Part shown: piece after piece, positions 17,627 through 26,402 of the stretch
Layout: each line of letters starts with the position of its first letter
Numbering within the stretch: position 1 is the first letter of the stretch
Source: an uncultured Collinsella sp.
Lineage (GTDB): Bacteria; Actinomycetota; Coriobacteriia; Coriobacteriales; Coriobacteriaceae
Assembly: GCA_902465105.1 (NCBI GenBank)
Contig: CABQLM010000004.1
Span: forward strand, 1-64,000
Length of the DNA stretch: 64,000 nt
Direction: 5' to 3'
Translations under genes and position numbers: made by a program
Notes under the pieces: generated by a model
Told to the model about the DNA's origin: nothing
The model's database searches: none
Seen by the model: the letters and a program-made list of their open reading frames with translations, nothing else

Positions 17627-17791
17627 CGTTCCCAGTGTGCGGCGGAGGGGGCGGGCCTGAGACATATTAAGGTTGCTGCTCTACAGTCCTGCTCACGACG
17701 GAGAGCACATTAAGTGCTCTCCTGTTCGTGCGGAACTCGCGACAACCTTAATATGTCTCAGGCCCGCCCCCTCCGCCGCACACTGGGAACG
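17627..17791. repeat. Long hairpin element 1, upstream of rplC
   Basis: Perfect 49-bp inverted arms, 17627-17675 and 17743-17791, enclose a 67-bp core (17676-17742). The core starts CTGCTCTACAGTCCTG, contains an inner hairpin GGAGAGCAC-ATTAA-GTGCTCTCC, and ends CGGAACTCGCGA. Outside the perfect arms an imperfect arm continues (TTACGCAGG on the left, complement of TTAAGCAGG on the right). The same core with different arms recurs at 35110-35254 and 48138-48267. It fills most of the 458-bp rplC-phosphatase gap that contains no gene. Confidence 0.92.
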
Positions 17792-17825
17792 CCACGTTGA
17801 TGCCTGCTTAACTCTGCTCGCTCAG

Positions 17826-18452
17826 CTAATTACTTTGTTGGGGGTCCACTATTTGCTGGAGGGTGAACTTACATTGATGGGGCTCGCCTTCCGCTTGTGG
17901 CTTTGCCTCATCGAAATCGAAGATCATGATGGCGCAGTTGGGGAGTTTTGCTGGGAGCTCGAAGTCCTCTGGGGCTGCAGCCTTGATGAATTGGCGGCTG
18001 GCGCTGCCGTGACTTACTGCTAGGAGGGTCTCGATGCCCTCGGAGCCCATGAGATTGGTGAGGGTGTCTACCATGCGCTCTTGCAGCGCGCGGCTTCCTT
18101 CTCCTCCGAAGGGGACCAGGTCCTCGCCTGGATCCCAGACGTCGGTGGGCAGCGCGTCGTGGGGGCCTTCTTCAAAGGAGCCGTAGCAGCGCTCGATGAT
18201 GCCTTCGCAGGGCTCGACGGCTGCGTCCGGGCCAAGGAGTTCGGTTGCGACGAGGCTTGCCGTGTCCATGGCTCGGCCTAAGGGCGAAGAGACCACTTTA
18301 TCGGGGACGACGCCGTGGGCCTTGAGCCATGCGGCTGCCATTCCCGCTTGCTTGCGGCCCAGGTCGGTCAACGGTGAATCACAGCGGCCCTGGACCAGCT
18401 TTTTGACGTTGAATTCCGTCTGGCCGTGGCGGAGTAGATACAGTTTCTTCAT
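17826..18452 (-). CDS. Histidine phosphatase family protein
   Basis: A 208-residue branch-1 histidine phosphatase. The phospho-acceptor motif is at the very start (LYLLRHGQTEFN, residues 4-15), with SPLGRAMDTA (about 57-66) and a late catalytic His in LLAVSHGSASRQF. Related proteins include phosphoglycerate mutases and cobalamin or sugar phosphatases; the substrate is unknown. It starts 40 bp after the CDF transporter gene and runs the same way, so they may be co-transcribed. Confidence 0.85.
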   Translation of the reverse strand: MKKLYLLRHGQTEFNVKKLVQGRCDSPLTDLGRKQAGMAAAWLKAHGVVPDKVVSSPLGRAMDTASLVATELLGPDAAVEPCEGIIERCYGSFEEGPHDALPTDVWDPGEDLVPFGGEGSRALQERMVDTLTNLMGSEGIETLLAVSHGSASRQFIKAAAPEDFELPAKLPNCAIMIFDFDEAKPQAEGEPHQCKFTLQQIVDPQQSN

Positions 18453-18491
18453 GCTCTCCCCTTCTGCTTCAGTTACCTTGCTGGCACAGCC

Positions 18492-19674
18492 CTACTCGCG
18501 GGTATGGCCTACGTAGTCTTCGTCGATCGTAATCTTGGCGACCGACTTGGGATATTCCGATTCGACCCTCTGGGCCAGCGCGTGCTTTACGTCTTCGGCA
18601 CTCATCTGTAGATCCGAGGGACGCACGCAGTCAAAGATCACGTTGGTGTGCGTAGGACCCGGCACACAGCGCAAATCATGAATCGAGAGGCGGCTATCGA
18701 TCTGTTGGGAGGCGGCTATCGATCTGTTGGGCCATGGCGTGAATGCGCAAGCGCATGCTCGCCACCTTGGGGTCATCGGTCACGATGGGATCGTAGTGAA
18801 GCGTGACAATCATGCCGTCTTCGTCCCTAAACGACTGCTCGATGTTATCGAGCGTGTCGTGACTTTCCAGCGGGCTGGCCTCGGCCGCCATCTCGGCGTG
18901 AGCGCTTGCGAACTTCCTGCCCGGGCCGTAGTCGTGAACCATCAAATCGTGAACGCCCAAAACGCCGGGGTAGCTCATGATCTTGTCTCGAATGTGCTTG
19001 ACCAGCTTAGGATCGGGCGACTGACCCAAAAGCGGGCTCACCGTATCCTGGATGAGTTCAAAACCGCTCCAGCCAATATAGGCGCCAACGGCAAGGCCGA
19101 CCCATGCGTCAAGATTGATGTGCGTCACCTGCGAAACAATTGCGCACGCTAACACGGCGCCTGTGGCAAGGACATCGTTCTTGGAATCCTGCGCGGTCGC
19201 ATGCAGCGTCTCGGACTCAATGCGATCGCCGAGCTTTTGGTTGAGGGCCGCCATCCACAGCTTAACAACCATCGAAAGCACAAGGACCGCCACCAGGGCA
19301 AGCGAGAACTCGACAGGCTCGGGGTGAATGACGCGCTCAACCGAGGACTTCACCAGCTCAACGCCAATCAGCAGCACGAGTGCCGCTACGACCAGACCCG
19401 AGAGATACTCGTAGCGACCGTGGCCGTAAGGATGCTCGGGATCGGCCGGCTTGCTCGCCAGCTTAAAGCCCAGCACGCTCACGATATTCGAGCTGGCATC
19501 GGACAGGTTGTTCATGGCATCCGCCACGATCGAAACCGATCCCGACAGCACACCAATTGCGCCCTTCGCAGCACAAAGCGCAACATTGGCGACAATACAC
19601 ACCACGCCCGTCAACGTGCCCACGCGCGCACGGTCGCCCCGCGCACACTTAACAATCCACTCGACCATCTGCAT
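18492..19674 (-). pseudogene. CDF (cation diffusion facilitator) transporter, frameshifted by a duplication
   Basis: The first 317 or so residues form a typical CDF metal exporter: transmembrane segments from GVVCIVANVALCAAKGAIGV, the first metal-site pair in SIVADAMNNLSD, HPYGHGRYEYLSGL, the second pair in HATAQDSKNDVLAT, and a cytosolic domain with YPGVLGVHDL and VTLHYDP. Substrates of the family are Zn, Fe, Mn or Co. A 22-bp duplication at 18687-18730 moves the last part (LSIHDLRCVPGPTHTNVIFD to GHTRE) to another frame. Removing one copy gives one protein of about 386 residues ending at 18492. Start is ATG 19674 or 19668. Confidence 0.82.
18687..18730. repeat. 22-bp tandem duplication in the CDF gene
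   Basis: Two exact copies of a 22-bp unit beginning GAGGCGGCTATCGATC, at 18687-18708 and 18709-18730. The unit length shifts the frame. Confidence 0.95.
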
Positions 19675-19745
19675 CCGCCCCCACGGTACTACCTATATAT
19701 CTATGGCTCAAACGGATTGTAGTGTAGCCACTTTGTCCCCCAGAT

Positions 19746-19776
19746 ACAAAAAGCCGCGACCCACACGGGCCACGGC
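19746..19776 (-). terminator. Terminator of the PTS EIIC gene
   Basis: On the minus strand GCCGTGGCCC pairs with GGGTCGCGGC (two G-T pairs) around GTGT, followed by TTTTTG. It lies 42 bp after the EIIC stop codon. Confidence 0.8.
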
Positions 19777-19817
19777 CTTGGAACATGTCAATGGAATCGT
19801 CCTTTTGTCGCACAGGT

Positions 19818-21032
19818 TTATGCGCTTGCTTCAGCAGCGCTCGCCATCGTTTCGGGCGAATCGGCTTCGTCTTCTGTCGCCTGCCCCTTCGTCGGCACCA
19901 CACCAAAGCAGTAGCTCAGCGCCGCAGACACCGCAAATGACACACCGCCGGCAGCGCAGCACCACAGCAGGTTCGAGATACCGCCCGTGGCAAAGCCAAT
20001 GACCATGAGGACATTCGTCATGCCGATGGTATAGGCCGTAACGTGGCCCACGGCTGCAACAAGGCCTCCGATGGCGCCGCCGATGGCCATACATGTGAGG
20101 CACCTGCCGTATTTGAAGCCGCAGCCGTACAGCGCCGGCTCGCTTACGCCACCAAGTACGCCCGAGATCGAGTAGCCCAGCATAAGCGCCTTCTCGTCCT
20201 TATCCGCAACGCGAAGCGACGCGCCAAAGGGCATGCCCCAAACGGCGAACGTTGCCATCGTCGCGGCAATCAGGATGCACGAATCCGTTCCCACACTCAT
20301 AAACTGCGCATAGGCAAGCGATAGGACAACGTTGCTGACACCCGCGATCTTAAGGAACTCCCAGCCCGCGGCAAGCCCCATGAGCGTGAGCAGCGACACG
20401 ATGCCACCGGAATTGCCAAGCATAAACATAAGCTGGCCCAACAGCATGCCCAGATAGCTGCCCGCCGGCGCCGTAATGCACAGCGAAACTGGAACCATGA
20501 CAAGCATGGTTGCAAACGGAACAAACGAAAACGCCACGGCCTTAGGGATAACGCGCTGAAAGAAACACTCCACTCGCCATAGCACGGGCACCGAGATGAG
20601 AACCGGAATAACAGTCGTCGTGTAATCGTTGGCCGGCGCGGGAAGCAGACCATACACGGAAGTCATCGATGCCCCCGTCGTCGATGCGGCATCGACGAGC
20701 TTAAGCAGATCGGGCGCAATCAATACGCCGCCCAGCATCATACCCAGCTGCTCCGAGCAACCGAGCTGGCGGGCGGCCGCCCAACCAAGATAAATGGGCA
20801 AAAAGTAGTAGCCGGCGTTATAGAGCCAACTGTAGAACAGGCGATAGATTTCGGAATCGGCAGACCACAGGCCCAGCATGCCTTCGCCCATAATGACGGC
20901 GACGGTGCGAAACAACGCCGCGCAGACAATAAAGGGCAGCGCCGACATCATGCTTTTGGACAGATAGTCCACCACGGCCATGGCATTTGACGAAACCGTC
21001 GTTGTAAACGAGGTGTTAGAAACTTGTGACAT
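19818..21032 (-). CDS. PTS transporter subunit EIIC, stand-alone
   Basis: A 404-residue membrane protein with about ten hydrophobic segments and the EIIC fold of the glucose/beta-glucoside superfamily (LGWAAARQLGCSEQLGMMLG; GGVSEPALYGCGFKYGRCL, which resembles the GxxEPxxYG signature). It moves and, with IIA/IIB, phosphorylates a sugar. No IIB Cys domain or IIA His domain is fused or nearby, so it must borrow these or act differently. ATG at 21032 has AAAGG 7 nt upstream. It is downstream of accDA in the same direction, but a 40-bp gap and a different function suggest separate control. Confidence 0.8.
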   Translation of the reverse strand: MSQVSNTSFTTTVSSNAMAVVDYLSKSMMSALPFIVCAALFRTVAVIMGEGMLGLWSADSEIYRLFYSWLYNAGYYFLPIYLGWAAARQLGCSEQLGMMLGGVLIAPDLLKLVDAASTTGASMTSVYGLLPAPANDYTTTVIPVLISVPVLWRVECFFQRVIPKAVAFSFVPFATMLVMVPVSLCITAPAGSYLGMLLGQLMFMLGNSGGIVSLLTLMGLAAGWEFLKIAGVSNVVLSLAYAQFMSVGTDSCILIAATMATFAVWGMPFGASLRVADKDEKALMLGYSISGVLGGVSEPALYGCGFKYGRCLTCMAIGGAIGGLVAAVGHVTAYTIGMTNVLMVIGFATGGISNLLWCCAAGGVSFAVSAALSYCFGVVPTKGQATEDEADSPETMASAAEASA

Positions 21033-21072
21033 GGAACGCCTTTCCCAATGTGACATGCGGGCTGTCCCTTTG

Positions 21073-22797
21073 TCACATCGTGCGGTACTGACCGATTGCG
21101 CGGTACTTTTCGTAGCGGAGGTTTGTGAGGGTCGCGTCGTCGAGCTGCCCAAGCGTATCGAAGGCATCAAATGCCGAGGACATGACGGCACCGGCGATCT
21201 CCTCATGCGACAGGCCCCTATCGTCAACAATGCCGTCGATGATGCCGAGCGCCAACAGATCGGGGGCCGTGAGCTTAAGCGCCTCGGCGGCCTCATTCGC
21301 ACGCTCGGTATCCTTCCACAGGATCGACGCACAGGCCTCGGGGCTCACGACCGAGTAGGCAGAACTCGAAAGCATAAGAATGCAGTCGGCCACGGACAGC
21401 GCCAGCGCGCCACCAGAGCCGCCCTCACCTGTCACCACCGAGACAACCGGCGTCTTAAGGCCGCTCATCTCCATAAGATTCTGGGCAATCGCCTCGCCCT
21501 GGCCGCGCTCCTCGGCACCGATGCCGCAAAACGCGCCCGAAGTATCGACCAGGCACAGAACCGGTCGACCAAACTTTTCGGCCTGGCGCATCAGGCGACG
21601 CGCTTTGCGGTAGCCCTCGGGATGCGCCATGCCAAAGTTGCGGCGCATGCGCTCTTTGGTCGTGGTGCCGCGCTCGATGGCGATGACCGTTACGGGGCGT
21701 CCGTCTTTCCAGCCAATGCCAGCCACCACAGCGGCGTCGTCGCCAAAGTAACGGTCGCCGTGCAGCTCCACAAATCCATCCAGGCCCAACGAGATCATCT
21801 CACCCGCCGTGGCGCGATCTGCCGAGCGGGTCTGCTTAACAATCTCGAGCGCTGTTCTTGGTGCCGCCGGGCGCTTAAACAAGTGTCCCAGCTTTTTGCC
21901 GCGGCGCCCTGTATGCACAATCTCGTGCGGTGCCCCCAGGCCGGGCGCGTGCCCTTCGTGCAGCGCCAGCAGCTCGCCTACCGTGAGCGCAATCTCGCCA
22001 CGCGGAACAACGGCATCGCAAAAGCCGTGCTCCAACAAAAACTCGGAGCGCTGGAATCCCTTGGGCAGGCGCTTGTGCATGTTCTGCTCGATCACACGCG
22101 GGCCAGCAAATGCCGTCAGAGCATCGGGCTCGGCCAGGATAATGTCGCCCTCCATGGCAAAGCTCGCGGTTACGCCTCCGGTCGTGGGGTCGGTGAGCAC
22201 CGTGATATACAGGCCGCCCGCCTCGCTGTGGCGTCTGACCGCCGCAGAAATCTTGGCCATCTGCATAAGCGATGTCACGCCCTCTTGCATGCGCGCACCG
22301 CCCGAAACGGTAAAGCCGACAACTGGCAATCCCAGCTCGGCCGCACGCTCAAATGCGCGACAGATCTTCTCGCCCACCACGGAACCCATCGAGCCCATCA
22401 TAAAGTTGGCGTCCATAAAGAAGAGCGCCGTATCGCGACCGCAGATCTTGCCCCTGCCGCACACAACGGCATCGCGCTCGCCCGAACGCTCGCTTACGCT
22501 CTTGAGCTTGTCGGCATAGCCGGGAAACGAGAGGAAGTCCTCCGGCGCCAGATTGGCATCCCATTCCTCAAACGTGTCCTCGTCGACCGTCATGCGCATG
22601 CGCGCGCGGCCGCTCACGCGAAAGTGTTTGCCACAACGAGGGCAGACCTCGAGGTTGTCGTTCAGGCGCGCCTCATCGATCACACGGCGGCACTCCGGGC
22701 ACTTGATAAACACGTGGCGCGTGGGAAACTCGGCGCACGACTCGGTCATCGGTCCCTCGAGGACGTTGACCGTCTTCGCTTTTCTATTCTTCAGCAT
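21073..22797 (-). CDS. accDA: Acetyl-CoA carboxylase carboxyltransferase, beta-alpha fusion
   Basis: One 574-residue chain carries AccD then AccA. The AccD half has the four-Cys zinc ribbon (CPECRRVI and CPRCGKHF, about residues 33-59) and GARMQEGVTSLMQMAK. The AccA half begins near residue 300 (FKRPAAPRTALEIV) with GFVELHGDRYFGDDAAVVAG, RNFGMAHPEGYRKARRLM and GEGGSGGALAL. It transfers carboxyl from carboxybiotin to acetyl-CoA, giving malonyl-CoA for the Fab enzymes upstream. It overlaps accC by 14 bp and is the last gene of the operon. Confidence 0.93.
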   Translation of the reverse strand: MLKNRKAKTVNVLEGPMTESCAEFPTRHVFIKCPECRRVIDEARLNDNLEVCPRCGKHFRVSGRARMRMTVDEDTFEEWDANLAPEDFLSFPGYADKLKSVSERSGERDAVVCGRGKICGRDTALFFMDANFMMGSMGSVVGEKICRAFERAAELGLPVVGFTVSGGARMQEGVTSLMQMAKISAAVRRHSEAGGLYITVLTDPTTGGVTASFAMEGDIILAEPDALTAFAGPRVIEQNMHKRLPKGFQRSEFLLEHGFCDAVVPRGEIALTVGELLALHEGHAPGLGAPHEIVHTGRRGKKLGHLFKRPAAPRTALEIVKQTRSADRATAGEMISLGLDGFVELHGDRYFGDDAAVVAGIGWKDGRPVTVIAIERGTTTKERMRRNFGMAHPEGYRKARRLMRQAEKFGRPVLCLVDTSGAFCGIGAEERGQGEAIAQNLMEMSGLKTPVVSVVTGEGGSGGALALSVADCILMLSSSAYSVVSPEACASILWKDTERANEAAEALKLTAPDLLALGIIDGIVDDRGLSHEEIAGAVMSSAFDAFDTLGQLDDATLTNLRYEKYRAIGQYRTM

Positions 22798-24193
22798 AGA
22801 GATGCCCCATCAGATCGGTGTGATACATGCCCGACAAGAACTCGTCGTTTGCCAGCACGTCGAGCTGAAGCTCGCTGTTTTCGCTCACGCCCTCAATCAC
22901 GAGCTCGCCCAGGGCCGAGCGCATCTTGCGAATGGCGCCGTCACGCGTGGGCGCACACACGATGAGCTTGCCGAGCATGGAGTCGTAGTACGGCGGAACG
23001 TTCGCACCGGTAAACATGGCGGAATCCCAACGCACGCACGGACCACCCGGCACACGCAGCGCGGTGACCGTTCCGCATGACGGCAGAAACTCCGGCGTTT
23101 CGGCATTGATGCGGCACTCCATGAGCGCGGTGACCGTTCCGCATGACGGCAGAAAGTCCGGCGTTTCGGCATTGATGCGGCACTCCATGGCATGGTTGCG
23201 GACCGGCATGTCCTCTTGCTCAAAGGGCAGAGGCTGGCCGGCCGCCACGCGCAGCTGCCACTTGACCAAGTCGGTATCGGTCACAAACTCCGTAACCGGA
23301 TGCTCCACCTGCAAGCGCGTGTTCATTTCCATAAAGTAGAAATTGCCGTCGTCCGAATACAGGAACTCGATGGTACCGGCCCCTTCGTAGCCGACGGCAC
23401 GAGCCAGGTCACGCGCTGCTTTGTGCATGCGGGCACGAATGTCGTCGTGTCCGTCGAGGCACGGCGCGGGACTCTCCTCGATCAGCTTTTGGTTGCGACG
23501 CTGCACCGAACACTCGCGCTCGCCGAGCGAAAACACATGGCCCTGCTTATCGGCCATAATCTGCACTTCAACGTGGTGCGCCGGCGCGACGAACTTCTCC
23601 ATGTAGCACTCGCCGTCGCCAAAAACAGCCTCGCCCTCGGCACGCGCCTCGATGAACGCCTTTGCCGCATCTTCCACGCGCTCGACCTTGCGAATGCCGC
23701 GGCCACCACCGCCCGCGCGCGCCTTAATAAGCACGGGGCAGCCAATGCGCTCGGCCTCGGCCGTTGCCTCCTCGGGACTTTTGAGCAAATCGCAGCCCGG
23801 CACGATGGGCACGCCCGCCGCGGCAGCCGTTCGACGCGCGGCGTCCTTGTCGCCCATGCTGTCGATCACCTCGGCCGAAGGACCTACAAACGCCAGACCG
23901 TACTTGTCGCAGTCGCGCACGAAACTTGCCTTCTCGGAAAAGAAGCCATAGCCGGGATGAATTGCCTTAGCTCCCGACCTTACGGCACAGGTGAGCACAG
24001 CATCGTCGTTGAGGTAGCTCTCGGCAAGACGCGGGCCGCCGATGCAATACGCCTCGTCGGCAAGCTGCACGTGCAGCGCGTCCGCATCGGCCGTGGAATA
24101 AACGGCGACGGTCTTGATGCCCATATCGCGGCACGCGCGGATAACACGGACCGCGACTTCGCCGCGGTTGGCGATGAGCACTTTGTCGAACAT
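22784..24193 (-). CDS. accC: Acetyl-CoA carboxylase, biotin carboxylase subunit
   Basis: A biotin carboxylase: MFDKVLIANRGEVAVRVIRA, the ATP-grasp loop RAGGGGRGIRKV, EKFVAPAHHVEVQIMAD, YEGAGTIEFLYS and MNTRLQVEHPVTE. As read it has 469 residues, about 22 more than normal, because an in-frame 66-bp duplication (23058-23189) repeats MECRINAETP(D/E)FLPSCG. The copies differ D/E. The stretch is conserved in the family, so the extra copy would disturb the fold if real. ATG at 24193 has an AAGGAAG site. It follows fabZ by 10 bp. Confidence 0.93.
   Translation of the reverse strand: MFDKVLIANRGEVAVRVIRACRDMGIKTVAVYSTADADALHVQLADEAYCIGGPRLAESYLNDDAVLTCAVRSGAKAIHPGYGFFSEKASFVRDCDKYGLAFVGPSAEVIDSMGDKDAARRTAAAAGVPIVPGCDLLKSPEEATAEAERIGCPVLIKARAGGGGRGIRKVERVEDAAKAFIEARAEGEAVFGDGECYMEKFVAPAHHVEVQIMADKQGHVFSLGERECSVQRRNQKLIEESPAPCLDGHDDIRARMHKAARDLARAVGYEGAGTIEFLYSDDGNFYFMEMNTRLQVEHPVTEFVTDTDLVKWQLRVAAGQPLPFEQEDMPVRNHAMECRINAETPDFLPSCGTVTALMECRINAETPEFLPSCGTVTALRVPGGPCVRWDSAMFTGANVPPYYDSMLGKLIVCAPTRDGAIRKMRSALGELVIEGVSENSELQLDVLANDEFLSGMYHTDLMGHLYAEE
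23058..23189. repeat. 66-bp in-frame tandem duplication in accC
   Basis: Copies at 23058-23123 and 23124-23189 differ at one base (AAACTCC/AAAGTCC). The frame is kept and 22 residues are added to biotin carboxylase. Confidence 0.93.
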
Positions 24194-24203
24194 GAAGCCT
24201 TCC

Positions 24204-24626
24204 TTAACTTTCGTGCATGAGTGCAAAAGACATATCGGCGCGGCAGCAAACCTCACCGTTGACGCTCGCAGTACCCGTCGCAAAGCGGAACGGCCCGCGC
24301 GCACGCGTAATGGAGCACACCAGATCCACCGTGTCGCCCGGGCGCACAGGACGCTTAAAGCGCACCTTGTCCAGACTCGTGTAGAACGGCGTCGCGCCGC
24401 GCGCCTCCTCATCGCCCATCAGCAGCACGCAGCAGTTCTGGGCGAGCATCTCGCACTGAATCACGCCGGGGACGACCGGGTTTCCCGGAAAATGCCCCTG
24501 CAAAAAGTACTCGTCGCCCGTAATCTTGATCTTGCCGTGGGCCTCGTCGCCCACCAGCTCGGCTTCGTCGAGCAAAAGCATCGGCTCGCGATGCGGCAAC
24601 AGTTCTTTAAGCTCTTCTTTGTTCAT
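24204..24626 (-). CDS. fabZ: 3-hydroxyacyl-ACP dehydratase
   Basis: A 140-residue hot-dog-fold dehydratase. The catalytic His is in FLQGHFPGNPVVPGV and the Glu in QCEMLAQ, spaced as in FabZ. LLPHREPMLLLDE is the usual start. It removes water from 3-hydroxyacyl-ACP in the elongation cycle. ATG at 24626 is preferred (AGGTGA upstream); GTG 24635 is the alternative. Confidence 0.93.
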   Translation of the reverse strand: MNKEELKELLPHREPMLLLDEAELVGDEAHGKIKITGDEYFLQGHFPGNPVVPGVIQCEMLAQNCCVLLMGDEEARGATPFYTSLDKVRFKRPVRPGDTVDLVCSITRARGPFRFATGTASVNGEVCCRADMSFALMHES

Positions 24627-24635
24627 GGATATCAC

Positions 24636-25112
24636 CTATCCGATCCTCATGAGGCAGCTGCCGAACTCCACGAGGTCGCCGTCGGCCACGCAGATCTCGA
24701 GCACCTCACCGTCTGCCTCGGCCGTCACCTCGTTGAGAACCTTCATGGCCTCGATGATGCAGAGGGTCTCGCCGGCCTTGACCTTGGAGCCCACGTGCAC
24801 AAACGGCTCGTCGCCCGGCGCCGGGGCAGCATAGAAAACGCCGACCATGGGAGCGGTCACCTCGGTGCCCTTGGGCTCCGGTGTGGCGGCGGGCGCCTGC
24901 GCGGCGGGCTCCGGTGCGGCGGCGGGCATGGCGACAGGAGCCACCGCCGGAGCAGTCACGGCACCCGGCATAGGCATGGGCACGGCAACCGGCTGCGCGG
25001 CGCTCGCGCGCTCGAGTTCGACCGCGGTGCCATCGGGCTCCTCAACGCGTACGCGCGTGAGGCCACGGTCCTCCATAACATCGGCTATCTCGGCAAGTCT
25101 TTTGGAATCCAT
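24636..25112 (-). CDS. accB: Biotin carboxyl carrier protein of acetyl-CoA carboxylase
   Basis: A 158-residue BCCP: an N-terminal domain, an Ala/Pro-rich linker (about residues 38-80) and a biotinyl domain with the biotinylated Lys in CIIEAMKVLNEV, where EAMKV replaces the more common EAMKM. TAPMVGVFYAAPAPGDEPFV matches the family thumb region. The biotin ligase birA lies just upstream of the operon on the other strand. Confidence 0.95.
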   Translation of the reverse strand: MDSKRLAEIADVMEDRGLTRVRVEEPDGTAVELERASAAQPVAVPMPMPGAVTAPAVAPVAMPAAAPEPAAQAPAATPEPKGTEVTAPMVGVFYAAPAPGDEPFVHVGSKVKAGETLCIIEAMKVLNEVTAEADGEVLEICVADGDLVEFGSCLMRIG

Positions 25113-25115
25113 GCT

Positions 25116-26363
25116 CTAGCTCCTCGTATATCTACGCAGCGCGATGGCGGCGTTGTGCCCGCCAAAGCCCAGATTGGTCGAAAGCGCCCAGGTAAGGTCG
25201 GCGCGAACCGCGCGATTGGGCGTGTAGTCAAGATCGCAGGCGGGATCGGGCGTGTGGTAATTAATGGTCGGCGGCACCACGCCCTGCTCGAGCGCCATGG
25301 CGCAGGCCATGACCTCGATGGCGCCCGTGGCACCGATCATGTGGCCGGTCATCGACTTAGTCGACGAGACGTGCGCGGCGCGCGCCGCGTCCTCGCCGAG
25401 CGCACGCTTAATGCCCGCCGTCTCAGATGAATCGTTGAGCTTGGTCGAGGTGCCGTGGGCATTGATGTAGAGGCCCTCGGAAGGCTTGACGTCGCCCTCG
25501 GCCACCGCCAGCGATATCGCGCGGGCGATACCCGCCGCGTCCGGGTCGGGACTCGTGATGTGGTAGGCGTCATCGGTGTTGCCGTAGCCCACGACCTCGG
25601 CATAAATGTGCGCGCCGCGCGCCTGCGCATGTTCCATGCTCTCGAGTACCAGCACGCAGGCGCCCTCGCCCATCACAAAGCCGTCGCGGTCTGCATCGAA
25701 CGGACGGCAAGCCGTCGCGGGATCGGGGTTGGTGGTCAATGCGCGGCAGGACGTAAAGCCTGCAATGGCATCGGGGATAATGGCCGCCTCGGCGCCGCCC
25801 GCGAGGATCGCGTCGGCATAGCCGTGCTTGATGGCGCGGAACGCCTCGCCCACCGCATGGGCCGAGGTTGCGCACGCGGTCACCACGGGCAGGGTCGGGC
25901 CCTTTGCCTTGTGGCGGATTGCGATATTGCCCGATGCCATGTTGGGGATCATCATCGCGATCATATAGGGCGATGCGCGGCGGGGCCCACGATCGGCAAT
26001 CGTATGGACGTTGTCGACAAGCGTCTGCATGCCGCCCACGCCCGAGCCCACGTAGACGCCCAGGCGCTCGCGATCGATGGCACCTTCGACATCAAAGCCC
26101 GCATCGTGCATTGCCTCGTCCGAAGCCGCCATCGCAAACTGAACGCAGGGGTCCAGGTGCTTGGCGTCACGCTTGCCAAAGTAATCGTTGCCGTCAAAGC
26201 CCTTGACCTCGGCCGCCACCTTAACGGTAAACGCATCGGTATCGAAGTGCGTGATCGGGCCGATGCCACAGGTTCCGGCGCACATGGCCGCCCAGGTGGC
26301 AAGCGCGGTGTTGCCGAGCGGCGATACGGCACCTATGCCGGTGATTGCAACTCTCTGTTCCAT
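25116..26363 (-). CDS. fabF: 3-oxoacyl-ACP synthase II
   Basis: A 415-residue elongating condensing enzyme. The catalytic Cys is in VVTACATSAHAVGEA, and the two His are in NAHGTSTKLND and KSMTGHMIGATGA. VAITGIGAVSPLG starts the fold. It condenses malonyl-ACP with acyl-ACP. GAGGAG precedes ATGATG at 26366/26363. Only 3 bp separate it from accB. Confidence 0.95.
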   Translation of the reverse strand: MEQRVAITGIGAVSPLGNTALATWAAMCAGTCGIGPITHFDTDAFTVKVAAEVKGFDGNDYFGKRDAKHLDPCVQFAMAASDEAMHDAGFDVEGAIDRERLGVYVGSGVGGMQTLVDNVHTIADRGPRRASPYMIAMMIPNMASGNIAIRHKAKGPTLPVVTACATSAHAVGEAFRAIKHGYADAILAGGAEAAIIPDAIAGFTSCRALTTNPDPATACRPFDADRDGFVMGEGACVLVLESMEHAQARGAHIYAEVVGYGNTDDAYHITSPDPDAAGIARAISLAVAEGDVKPSEGLYINAHGTSTKLNDSSETAGIKRALGEDAARAAHVSSTKSMTGHMIGATGAIEVMACAMALEQGVVPPTINYHTPDPACDLDYTPNRAVRADLTWALSTNLGFGGHNAAIALRRYTRS

Positions 26364-26402
26364 CATGGTCTCCTCATCCAAGCCGTTCTTCGGCCCTGGT
26401 TT

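Noticed and set aside
17627-17791. Ordinary intrinsic terminator of the phosphatase gene
   Set aside because: Arms of 49 bp, a conserved 67-bp core found at two other loci, and no T-run make this more than a terminator, although it could still stop transcription.
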